The position numbers and the translations under genes were made by a program. This document shows positions 57,271 to 64,000 of a stretch of DNA of 64,000 nt, piece by piece; positions within the stretch are counted from its first letter, which is position 1; every line of letters begins with the position of its first letter. The DNA comes from Acherontichlamydia pituitae (GTDB lineage: Bacteria > Chlamydiota > Chlamydiia > Chlamydiales > Rhabdochlamydiaceae), in contig JAHCAX010000001.1 of NCBI GenBank assembly GCA_019634675.1, positions 1,015,986-1,079,985 on the forward strand, written 5' to 3'. Under the pieces are notes generated by a model. The model was not told the origin of the DNA. It saw nothing but the letters and a program-made list of their open reading frames with translations, and made no database searches.

Positions 57271-58452
57271 ATGCCGCTTGATGTCGTTAAAGCAAGAAAT
57301 GAAACGCCCGGCTGTACAAAAGTGCTCCATTTCAACAATGCCGGAGCATCTTTATTGCCTCTGCCTGTGATCGATGCCGTCAATGGATATTTCCGGTTGG
57401 AGATCGAAGCGGGCGGCTACGAAGCTGCCGACATGGCAAAAAAGAACCTCGATCAGTTCTACGATTCTGCAGCTAAGCTGATCGGCTGCACCCGGCAGGA
57501 GATCGCCTACTTTGAAAGCGCCACGCGGGCGTGGGACATGGTCTTTTATTCCCTTTCATTCAAGCCTGGCGATCGGATTTTGACCTCGAAAGCAGAGTAT
57601 GCAAGCAGCTACATCGCTTTTCTGCAGGTCGCGAAACGAACCGGGGTGAAAGTGGAGGCCGTTCCGAATGATGAGCATGGTCAGCTATCTGTTTCTGAAC
57701 TCGAAAAGATGATCGATTCTCGTGTGAAGCTGATCGCTGTCGCCCATATTCCTACGCAAGGAGGGCTTGTCAACCCAGCAGCTGCCATTGGAAAAGTCGC
57801 AAAAGCGCATGGGATCTTCTATCTCCTCGATGCGACCCAGTCGGTCGGCCAAATGCCCATCGATGTAGAGGCAATCCATTGCGATGCCCTCTGCACAACA
57901 GGTCGAAAGTATCTTCGAGGTCCAAGAGGCACAGGTTTTCTCTACATCCGGAAGTCCAAGATCGAACAGTTGGAGCCTGCAGTCCTTGACTTGCAGTCGG
58001 CCAGGTGGACTAGCTTAGACCAGTATACGATGAGCAAAGATGCGACACGGTTTGAAACGTGGGAGAGGAACTGCGCGAATGTCCTGGGGCTGAAAGCGGC
58101 TATCGAATACGCCTACTCCTGGGGGCTTGAGAATATTTGGGAAAGGATCGGAATGCTCTCTTCCGAGCTGCGCGCCAAGCTGGGATCTATCCCAGGCGTT
58201 ATGGTAAGGGATATGGGAAAGCAGCTATGCGGCATTGTGACCTTTACTGTTGAAGGAATAACTGCTGAAGAAGTTTCTCTCAAACTGAGGGAAAAGGGGA
58301 TCCATACGTCGGTTTCACTGGTCGAGTATGCGCGCCTGGACTTGGAAGAGCGGCATCTGACGAGCCTTGTCCGGGCCTCAGTCCACTATTACAATACAGA
58401 AGAGGAGATCGATCTCCTTTGCAAAGAGGTAGCTCGATTGGCTGCTCGTTAA
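57271..58452 (+). CDS. Class V aminotransferase (cysteine desulfurase/selenocysteine lyase-like)
   Basis: 393 residues from the ATG at 57271, after GGAGGGAG; a longer frame from 57235 lacks a ribosome site. VLHFNNAGASLLPLPV is the family N-terminus, and YLLDATQSVGQMPIDV and CTTGRKYLRGPRGTGFLY hold the Asp and the PLP-binding Lys. No cysteine is clear in the loop that defines group I desulfurases, so it may be a Csd/isopenicillin epimerase-like enzyme. It is convergent with the SET gene, overlapping it by 4 bp. Confidence 0.88.
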   Translation: MPLDVVKARNETPGCTKVLHFNNAGASLLPLPVIDAVNGYFRLEIEAGGYEAADMAKKNLDQFYDSAAKLIGCTRQEIAYFESATRAWDMVFYSLSFKPGDRILTSKAEYASSYIAFLQVAKRTGVKVEAVPNDEHGQLSVSELEKMIDSRVKLIAVAHIPTQGGLVNPAAAIGKVAKAHGIFYLLDATQSVGQMPIDVEAIHCDALCTTGRKYLRGPRGTGFLYIRKSKIEQLEPAVLDLQSARWTSLDQYTMSKDATRFETWERNCANVLGLKAAIEYAYSWGLENIWERIGMLSSELRAKLGSIPGVMVRDMGKQLCGIVTFTVEGITAEEVSLKLREKGIHTSVSLVEYARLDLEERHLTSLVRASVHYYNTEEEIDLLCKEVARLAAR

Positions 58453-58874
58453 GGTGACTTTGGTTTGTAGTAGTCTTCTTTCATATGCTCAGGTTCGTCA
58501 AGGCTGTTATAGTCGATAAGAATCTCTTCGCCTGCCTTAATGTCTCGGACCGCATGTACAGTTCTTTCTTTGATATTTTTGACCGCTTCAGCGTTGGACA
58601 CCCGATTTTTTCTGGCGATATTAGGCGTTGAGGAGTGGTTGATATACCATCCGATCTCCATCCGGTCGAACCGCTCGGGGCATAGGCACTCTTCATCGCT
58701 GATGTAGATGCAGTATTTTAGCAAAGCCGCGGGCACATCCTTGACTTTCATTGTCCGGAGCTCGAAATTTTGATTAAACAAGAGGGTCCCAGCTGGAATA
58801 TCGTGCGTTGCAAAGACCCCGACGCCTCCCAAAGGAGAGGGTTGGAGCATAAAGGAAAATTCTGACCATTGCAT
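58449..58874 (-). CDS. Small SET-domain protein
   Basis: 141 residues, almost only a SET domain: SPLGGVGVFATHDIPAGT, then IGWYINHSSTPNIARKN (the NH.S..PN box that binds SAM) and IKAGEEILIDYNSLDE (the G-E-E-I-x-x-D-Y box with the active Tyr). SET enzymes methylate lysines. Chlamydia has a secreted SET protein (NUE, CT737) that acts on host histones, but this one is smaller and lacks an obvious secretion signal, so a bacterial target is as likely. It has its own start region at 58875-59117. Confidence 0.85.
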   Translation of the reverse strand: MQWSEFSFMLQPSPLGGVGVFATHDIPAGTLLFNQNFELRTMKVKDVPAALLKYCIYISDEECLCPERFDRMEIGWYINHSSTPNIARKNRVSNAEAVKNIKERTVHAVRDIKAGEEILIDYNSLDEPEHMKEDYYKPKSP

Positions 58875-59117
58875 CGAAATGCCTCCTAAAAGTCGTCCTG
58901 CAAAAAGACATTATACTCCAGCGGTGAATTCATCCCAAGTGTTGCAAAAGGGCTTAAACAGGTTTGCAGAAGACGAGCTCATTATTTGCTGTCTTTCAAA
59001 TTTGACCCGTGTTCCCAAGTGCCACCGATAGCCAAGCGAGCAGGAAGCGTTCTGATTATTGATTTTTAGGATCATGGGACGATAAGCTTGATTATTATTT
59101 TCTTGAAAGGGGAACCT

Positions 59118-60002
59118 ATGAGCTCGTCTCCAATTGAAGTTGATGTCATTAGATGTCTATGCAGGATTGAAGGAAAAGAGTATCCAGCTGTCGGATTTGG
59201 AACTTATCCTTTCAAAGGAGAAGTGTGCGCTGAGGCTGTCAGCAACGCCGCCGAGGCGGGATATCGGATCATCGATACGGCGGCATTTTATGGAAATTTT
59301 TCCAGCATTGCAAAAGGACTGGAAGGGAAAGACCGGAGCCAGTTCTATCTCAATTCAAAAGTGTGGCATGACATGCTTCGCCCGGAAGATCTGCATCGAG
59401 ATTTGAAGGAGACGCTGCAGCAGCTGAAAACTAGCTATATTGATGCCTATTTCATGCACTGGCCTAATCGAAAGATAGCGATCAAAGATACGCTCTTCGC
59501 AATGGAAGAAGAAAGGAAGAAAAAGAGGATCCGCCATATCGGATTAAGCAATGTCACAGTGAACCACTTGAAAAAAGCGCTTGAAGTAGGCGTTCCTATC
59601 ACATGGGTTCAAGTAGAAATGCACCCCTACTATTACGATCCCCACTTTTTGGATTTCTGCCGAAAGCAATCAATCGTTGTGCAAACGTGGAGGCCGCTTA
59701 ATTTAGGGAGGATCGGCCAGGATGTCCTGTTGCACGAGATTGGAAAAAAGCATGGGAAGACTGCATGCCAGGTAGCCCTTAGGTGGATTGTCCAGCATGG
59801 ATGCATTCCAATCCCTGGCAGCAAAAGCAAGCATCACATCCAGGAAAACATCGACATTGCGAACTTCATGCTTTCCGATGAGGAGATGAAAAAGCTCGAT
59901 GAAAGGGCAGGCGCAGGCAGCCGGTTCCGTTTAAACCTCGACCATGGCCTTGGATTTGCCGATGAGTTTGATCTGACTTATGAGGAATGCTGGCCCAAAT
60001 AA
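59118..60002 (+). CDS. Aldo/keto reductase
   Basis: 294 residues from the ATG at 59118, after AAAGGGG. AVGFGTYPFKG, then YRIIDTAAFYGN (catalytic Asp and Tyr), YLNSKVWHDM (Lys) and YIDAYFMHWPN (His) make the full AKR tetrad; IPIPGSKSKHHIQENIDI binds NADPH. It reduces an aldehyde or ketone; the substrate is unknown. No near neighbour shares its operon. Confidence 0.92.
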   Translation: MSSSPIEVDVIRCLCRIEGKEYPAVGFGTYPFKGEVCAEAVSNAAEAGYRIIDTAAFYGNFSSIAKGLEGKDRSQFYLNSKVWHDMLRPEDLHRDLKETLQQLKTSYIDAYFMHWPNRKIAIKDTLFAMEEERKKKRIRHIGLSNVTVNHLKKALEVGVPITWVQVEMHPYYYDPHFLDFCRKQSIVVQTWRPLNLGRIGQDVLLHEIGKKHGKTACQVALRWIVQHGCIPIPGSKSKHHIQENIDIANFMLSDEEMKKLDERAGAGSRFRLNLDHGLGFADEFDLTYEECWPK

Positions 60003-60040
60003 AAGTCATTTTCAAGGTTGCAATATTCTAAAAATCAATT

Positions 60041-60068
60041 ATTGAGGTAGTTTTGCAACTGCCTCAAT
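60041..60068. repeat. Palindromic element, copy E (short)
   Basis: attgaggtagtt (60041-60052) and aactgcctcaat (60057-60068) are inverted with one mismatch around 'ttgc'. It lies 38 bp after the aldo/keto reductase stop and has the family end 'gttttgcaactgcctc'. It could be a terminator-like hairpin, though no T-run follows. Confidence 0.65.
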
Positions 60069-60147
60069 TACTTGTTTGTTTTTGCCTTGATCTGATTCAA
60101 GCAATGCTCTTTACTCTATAGGAATAATGGAAGAAGGATTTGTCCCT

Positions 60148-60609
60148 ATGGCTGCTAAAAAAAGTTCACAGTCCCTTGTCGATGCATTAAAAGCGCTCCT
60201 CATGAGCAGAAAAGCGACAACTCAAGAGGGCATTTGCGTCGCCTTGGAAAAACAGGGATATGAGATCAACCAGTCGAAGGTCTCCAGATTGCTCCGAAAG
60301 GTCGGAGCGGTCAAAGTCATCAACTCCAAAGGGGAGACGGTCTATTCCCTTCCGCGTGAGCCGGCCCCGCCATCGATGCATACGCCCCTTAAGGACTTGA
60401 TCTTGGACATCGTCTCCAATGAAATGCTGGTCGTGGTTTATACGAGCCCGGGATCGGCTTCTATGGTCGGGCGGGTGCTTGACTACCATCAAACCTCCAC
60501 GGAAATCCTAGCAACGATTGCCGGCGACGATACGGTTTTTGTCGCGCCTAAGTCAGTAAAAAATATCCAAAAACTCTCCCAAGAGATAAAAAAACTCCTC
60601 CAAGGCTGA
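60148..60609 (+). CDS. argR: ArgR-type arginine repressor
   Basis: 153 residues from the ATG at 60148 (a start at 60127 is possible). The N-terminal winged helix (LVDALKALLMSRKATTQEGICVAL, then YEINQSKVSRLLRKVGAVKV) binds DNA. The C-terminal domain has ATIAGDDTVFVAPKS, where GDD is the conserved arginine-binding and trimer element. It should repress or activate genes in response to arginine, as the C. pneumoniae homologue does for its glnPQ operon. A perfect ARG-box palindrome overlaps its stop codon, and more boxes lie around the unknown gene and the APC permease. Confidence 0.88.
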   Translation: MAAKKSSQSLVDALKALLMSRKATTQEGICVALEKQGYEINQSKVSRLLRKVGAVKVINSKGETVYSLPREPAPPSMHTPLKDLILDIVSNEMLVVVYTSPGSASMVGRVLDYHQTSTEILATIAGDDTVFVAPKSVKNIQKLSQEIKKLLQG

Positions 60610-60622
60610 ATATTTATTCAGT
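60605..60622. promoter_or_regulatory. ARG-box-like operator overlapping the argR stop codon
   Basis: The core TGAATATTTATTCA (60607-60620) is a complete match to the ARG box TnAATwwwwATTnA. It starts with the TGA stop of argR and precedes the array 60650-60727. Confidence 0.6.
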
Positions 60623-60649
60623 CTATTCCCGTCTAATCTCGTGATTTTC

Positions 60650-60727
60650 AAATATTTATGCTTGATTATTGCATAAATATGCTGTATGTGTTATATTTTA
60701 TGCATTAATCGAGAATATTTATGCATA
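60650..60727. promoter_or_regulatory. Promoter and degenerate ARG-box array before the unknown gene and dapF
   Basis: Three related words occur: AAATATTTATGC (near 60650), GCATAAATATGC (60671-60682) and GAATATTTATGC (60713-60724), each a degenerate form of the box at 60605. TTGCAT (60669-60674) and TATATT (60692-60697), 17 bp apart, form a possible promoter that the words overlap, so arginine-dependent repression is plausible. Confidence 0.45.
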
Positions 60728-60887
60728 AGCAAGAATTCCAGCCCTTATTCCTACTTAAGTGGTCTTTCAGGACTTCTTGCGCCTCCATTTGTTTTTTGCG
60801 CCGGCGGGGCTAGCCCCCTAACCTTCTTAACCCTACTTTTTACGACGCATTTTTTTTGAAAATTAAAAAAACAAATTAGGAGTGTTT

Positions 60888-61700
60888 ATGTCCGTTCAAT
60901 CGATTAGCAAATCGACATTTTCCCTTACGCCCCTTCATGAAAGCGCTTATGCATTAAACATTGCCTTTTCAGGTAAGGATGGCAGCCTTTTATCGACTAA
61001 GGCTTTTACGTTTATCCAAGACCCTTCTGCCAAAGAAGGGGAGATCTTTGATATCTTTTCTCAGAACGGGGTTTGCAATAAGCCTCTTTTTACTATGAAC
61101 GATGTCAAAGGGCTAAAGCTAGCCGCAGCCAAGCTGCAGCTGGAAAAACCGCAGCATCCGACGGTCCTTGTTTTGGACCTAAAGGATTCCCAAAAAGAAT
61201 ATCTGGATGGGGCTGAGATCGCACAGCATGAAGCAGTGGTCTGCGATTTTTTTCAGACAGGAAAAACAGATCCCTGTCTGTCCAGGCATGCCCAAAAAAT
61301 TACCCCGCTTTTTCAAGGGGCCTATCCATTGGACTTTGTCCTATGCGAAGGAAGCCTTAAAAAAGACCTCGTCCATCAATTTTCAGATGCTCAAGCGCAA
61401 TTCTTTCTGTCTGGCTCCGAAGGGCCGATCAGTTTTTGCCAATGCGCTGAATATTTCATGAACGGTTTTAAATTTGGCCATGCGGTTACAGGGATTTCGG
61501 CAGATCATTACATCAAGCCGATCACGAACAAAGTGTTCCACCCGTTCGAGAAGAGCACGGTATGGTATCCGGCCCTCTATAAGGAGATCTACTCTCCGGA
61601 AGGCGAGTTCGCCAATACCCTCAAACCGATCTTTTCCATTTTTGGACTGTTTGATGCGAAAACGAAGATCACTCAAATGAGCGTGGAGCTGCCATTATGA
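60888..61700 (+). CDS. Protein of unknown function, coupled to dapF
   Basis: 270 residues from the ATG at 60888, after TAGGAG; a GTG two codons earlier is possible. No signal peptide, membrane helix or known motif. It is a soluble alpha/beta protein with Cys-containing stretches (FISFCQCAEYF-like near residue 190). The stop overlaps the dapF start as ATGA, so it is cotranslated with dapF and may relate to diaminopimelate or amino acid metabolism. ARG-box-like words lie upstream. Confidence 0.7.
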   Translation: MSVQSISKSTFSLTPLHESAYALNIAFSGKDGSLLSTKAFTFIQDPSAKEGEIFDIFSQNGVCNKPLFTMNDVKGLKLAAAKLQLEKPQHPTVLVLDLKDSQKEYLDGAEIAQHEAVVCDFFQTGKTDPCLSRHAQKITPLFQGAYPLDFVLCEGSLKKDLVHQFSDAQAQFFLSGSEGPISFCQCAEYFMNGFKFGHAVTGISADHYIKPITNKVFHPFEKSTVWYPALYKEIYSPEGEFANTLKPIFSIFGLFDAKTKITQMSVELPL

Positions 61701-62518
61701 AATATCATCTTGCGCAAGCTTGCCAAAATACCTTTGTCCTCTTTGATTGCCTCGATCTTAGTGAGCAGGATTCAGGCTGCACCCCTTCCCTTAATGGGAA
61801 GGGGGGTGTTACTGAAAGTTTGCTCGATTGGGCGCACAGCTGCCTTCAGAAAGAAGACAGGGATGACGCTCTCATCTTGGTGGGGGATAGGATAGAGAGT
61901 AAGGATCTGTATGCGCGCATGGTCGTGCTGGGACTTGATCGCAACCTAGGGGAGTTTTGCGGCAATGGAGCTAGGGCCTGCGCCGCTTATTTGTTTTCCA
62001 AATATCCCCAATTTCAAAAATTTTTCCTGGTGACGCCGTTCGGAGTGCATCCTTTGGAAAAATGGAGCGATGGGACCTACTCGATCAAGCTGCCTCTTCC
62101 ATCCTTTGAGATCAACCCTAAGTTCATCGCAGTACCTGAGTTGTTCGGATTGCAGTACGTCGAAGTGATCGAGCCCCACCTTGTCATCCAAGCTGAGCTG
62201 ACTGACGAGGAGCTTTTCCTTCTTGGAAAACAGCTTAACGGCAACAAAGAGGTCTTTCCGCTTGGGATCAATGTCAACGCATGGCATGCGGTCGGAGACC
62301 ATCACCTCCATGTCAAAACCTACGAGAGGGGAGTCCAACGCTTGACCCGATCCTGCGGGACCGGGTCGATCGCTTGCGCCGCCAGCTTCCGAAAAAAGGG
62401 AATGCTGAAGGTGTCGACGCCTGGAGGGGATTTAGAGATCGCCATTGAAACCGATGGCGTACAGCTTAAAGGCCCTGCTTCTTTTTTCTGTAGTGATAAA
62501 AAAGAAAGAGCGGGCTGA
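61697..62518 (+). CDS. dapF: Diaminopimelate epimerase
   Basis: 273 residues. LGEFCGNGARACAAYLF and RSCGTGSIACAAS carry the two catalytic cysteines. It turns LL- into meso-diaminopimelate for peptidoglycan and lysine; Chlamydiae make the LL form with an aminotransferase. The N-terminal half has a modest insert (SLNGKGGVTESLLD). Its start is coupled to the unknown gene upstream, and its 3' end overlaps the convergent permease gene by 53 bp. Confidence 0.93.
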   Translation: MKYHLAQACQNTFVLFDCLDLSEQDSGCTPSLNGKGGVTESLLDWAHSCLQKEDRDDALILVGDRIESKDLYARMVVLGLDRNLGEFCGNGARACAAYLFSKYPQFQKFFLVTPFGVHPLEKWSDGTYSIKLPLPSFEINPKFIAVPELFGLQYVEVIEPHLVIQAELTDEELFLLGKQLNGNKEVFPLGINVNAWHAVGDHHLHVKTYERGVQRLTRSCGTGSIACAASFRKKGMLKVSTPGGDLEIAIETDGVQLKGPASFFCSDKKERAG

Positions 62519-63848
62519 TCGTTAGCACGTTTCCAATGACGATCATCATCAAGTAGCGCAACGGCCCTCCTGTATTGATATTATCAGGGGGAAAGAAGCT
62601 GACGATGATGGTCGTTAAGCATCCGAACAGTCCAAGTAGCGTTGTCGTCCACATGCCCCAATTTTTGCCTGGGATCTTGAATGTCGATGGGCGGTCGAGG
62701 TAGCGGTAATGCAGGCGCAGTCCCGCGCAGAACATCAAGACATACATGATCATGTAGAGCTCAGTGCTTAATGCTGTTAAAAACCAGTAGAAAGAATTGA
62801 TGGTGGGCTCAAGCAGGAATACAAGGCACACCAAGGAAACGATGATCGCTTGCGCAAGGAGGATATTGTAAGCGACGCCCCCTTTGTTCTTGCGTGTGAA
62901 GAATGGAGGTAAAAATCCAAATTCCGCTGCATGCAGAAGCCCTTTTGCCGGAGAGATCAGCCAGTTGATCATCGTCCCGATCGAACCGATCGCAATGCAG
63001 AGGGTCAGGACGGGGATCAAGGGCTCGAGGCCGAAGGCATGAAAAAAACTGGTGAACACTTGCATCACCCCGGAGACCAAGTTGATCTGGCTTTCCGGAA
63101 GGACAAAGGCGATCGAAAGGGAGCCTAGCCCCATCGAAAGGAAGATGAATAGTGCTGCGATGAAAACGGCTTTTGGGAAGTTCTTTTGAGGATTGCGGAT
63201 ATCGTTGACATGGACGCCGGACAGCTCCATTCCTAAAAATCCTGCCATGATCGCAATCAAAGAGGTCCAGTTGGTCGAGTGGGCAAGGGAGGGGAGCATC
63301 TCTGCTCGAGTAAAGGAGATCTGAAGGGGATGGCCTGAGAAGAGCCAGATCAATCCTAAAATGATCAATAAGGTCATCGGCAAAATGGTCCCCGCCATAG
63401 CAAAGATGTTGTTGACCATTGCAGAGAAGTGAAGTCCTTTGAGATTGATCAGCGTCAAGCCCCAGAACACGGTCAGGATGCATGTGATGAGATAGGTCTT
63501 GTTTTGAGCCAGCTCCGGATTGAACAAATAGGCCAAGGTCCCTGCGACGAAGGAGAGCATCGTCGGGTACCAGACCATGGTATTGATCCATTGCAGCCAT
63601 ATGGCCGCCATCGCCCATTTTTTTCCAAATGCTCGATTGACCCATTGGTACATCCCGCCTTTTTCAGGAAAGGCGGCGGAAAGCTCTGCAGAAACAAGCG
63701 AGGTCGGGATCAGAAAGACGATAGCAGAAAAGATAAAGAAAAAGACGATGGAGCTGCCGAAAAGGGCCGCTGCGGGCAAATTTCTCATGTTATCGATCGC
63801 TGCGATGATCAGGATGATCAGCGAGAAGGAGGAAATTTTTTTAGACAT
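62466..63848 (-). CDS. APC-superfamily amino acid permease (glutamate/GABA antiporter-like)
   Basis: 460 residues with about 12 membrane helices. The start SFSLIILIIAAIDNMRNLPAAALFG, then SAAFPEKGGMYQWVNRAFGKKWA and LGMELSGVHVNDIRNPQKNFPKAVF, are typical of the GadC/AaxC-type antiporters of the APC family. The substrate may be glutamate/GABA, arginine/agmatine or similar. Upstream lie a promoter (63879-63906) and ARG-box-like palindromes, which point to arginine-related control. The last 53 bases overlap dapF on the other strand. Confidence 0.88.
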   Translation of the reverse strand: MSKKISSFSLIILIIAAIDNMRNLPAAALFGSSIVFFFIFSAIVFLIPTSLVSAELSAAFPEKGGMYQWVNRAFGKKWAMAAIWLQWINTMVWYPTMLSFVAGTLAYLFNPELAQNKTYLITCILTVFWGLTLINLKGLHFSAMVNNIFAMAGTILPMTLLIILGLIWLFSGHPLQISFTRAEMLPSLAHSTNWTSLIAIMAGFLGMELSGVHVNDIRNPQKNFPKAVFIAALFIFLSMGLGSLSIAFVLPESQINLVSGVMQVFTSFFHAFGLEPLIPVLTLCIAIGSIGTMINWLISPAKGLLHAAEFGFLPPFFTRKNKGGVAYNILLAQAIIVSLVCLVFLLEPTINSFYWFLTALSTELYMIMYVLMFCAGLRLHYRYLDRPSTFKIPGKNWGMWTTTLLGLFGCLTTIIVSFFPPDNINTGGPLRYLMMIVIGNVLTISPLFLFYHYRKKKQGL

Positions 63849-63878
63849 GGTTGGATCTCACGTTAATCTATTTCTGAT

Positions 63879-63906
63879 TCTATAGGATTACGTGCATAAT
63901 CTTCAA
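63879..63906 (-). promoter_or_regulatory. Probable promoter of the APC permease
   Basis: On the minus strand TTGAAG (63901-63906) and TATAGA (63879-63884) are 16 bp apart, about 30 bp before the ATG at 63848. Confidence 0.5.
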
Positions 63907-63944
63907 TGCATTTTGGTTGAAAATCGAATAAATATGCGATTTAA

Positions 63945-63958
63945 TGAATAATTATTCT
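63945..63958. promoter_or_regulatory. ARG-box-like operator upstream of the permease
   Basis: TGAATAATTATTCT matches the ARG box with one change in the last base. Nearby GAATAAATATGC (63925-63936) and GCATAAATATGG (63981-63992) resemble the words after argR. They lie upstream of the -35 box. Confidence 0.5.
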
Positions 63959-64000
63959 GTTTGCGCTCGAGCTAGAAGCAGCATAAATATGGTTAGAGGA

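Overview
The window comes from a member of the phylum Chlamydiae, most likely an environmental (amoeba- or insect-associated) lineage of the Parachlamydiales. Two conserved blocks show this. One block, on the minus strand at about 15.8-37.3 kb, reads sctU-sctV-copN-scc1-malQ and then ychF and nusA-infB-rbfA-truB-ribF with rpsA, the same set and order known around CT087-CT098 of Chlamydia trachomatis. The other, on the plus strand at 40.4-45.3 kb, is rpe...efp-accB-accC, as at CT121-CT124. Genes with no counterpart in the small pathogenic Chlamydia genomes are inserted between these genes, the base composition is moderate, and there are two paralogous MOMP-like (Lpg1974-type) outer membrane proteins. 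Waddlia or a relative is a reasonable guess, but the species cannot be fixed from sequence alone.

Layout. 0-7.5 kb: end of a probable phospholipid synthase, two lipoproteins, a 2-oxoglutarate/Fe(II) oxygenase, a methyltransferase-like protein, a DMT permease, a MOMP-like porin, and two paralogous membrane-anchored proteins with protein-kinase-like motifs. 7.5-15.8 kb: clpB, a 5'-nucleotidase-family enzyme, exported proteins and a second MOMP-like protein. 15.8-22.4 kb: malQ and type III secretion genes. 22.6-25.5 kb: an AT-rich accessory island beside the secretion genes, with a bacterial-type PARG homologue and two unknown proteins. 25.6-37.3 kb: rRNA methyltransferase, ychF, a DUF2975/XRE pair interrupted by palindromic elements, and the translation/transcription operon ending with rpsA. 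37.5-46.8 kb: a short aspartokinase, a large unknown protein, rpe, yvcK, a HAD phosphatase, efp, accB, accC, hpt and rmlA. 46.8-53.7 kb: a YitT-type membrane protein, tRNA-Asp/Val, a VanX-type dipeptidase, surE, a sodium/solute symporter, ttcA, a SEC-C protein and tRNA-Thr/Tyr with a duplicated GC-rich tail. 53.7-64 kb: an outer membrane barrel, metabolic enzymes and carriers, a small SET-domain protein, an ArgR-type repressor, dapF and an APC permease.

The strongest system-level signals are these. (1) A family of palindromic MITE-like elements sits at or within a few bases of gene 3' ends; two ~184-bp copies bracket the XRE gene, one short member forms the C-terminus of the aspartokinase, and others abut stop codons. 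(2) ArgR operator-like palindromes lie at the end of argR (upstream of the unknown gene and dapF) and upstream of the APC permease, suggesting a local ArgR regulon. (3) A PARG homologue and a divergent unknown protein next to the type III secretion genes look like candidate effectors. (4) A kinase-like membrane protein is translationally coupled to clpB. No CRISPR array, integrase, transposase or rRNA gene was seen.
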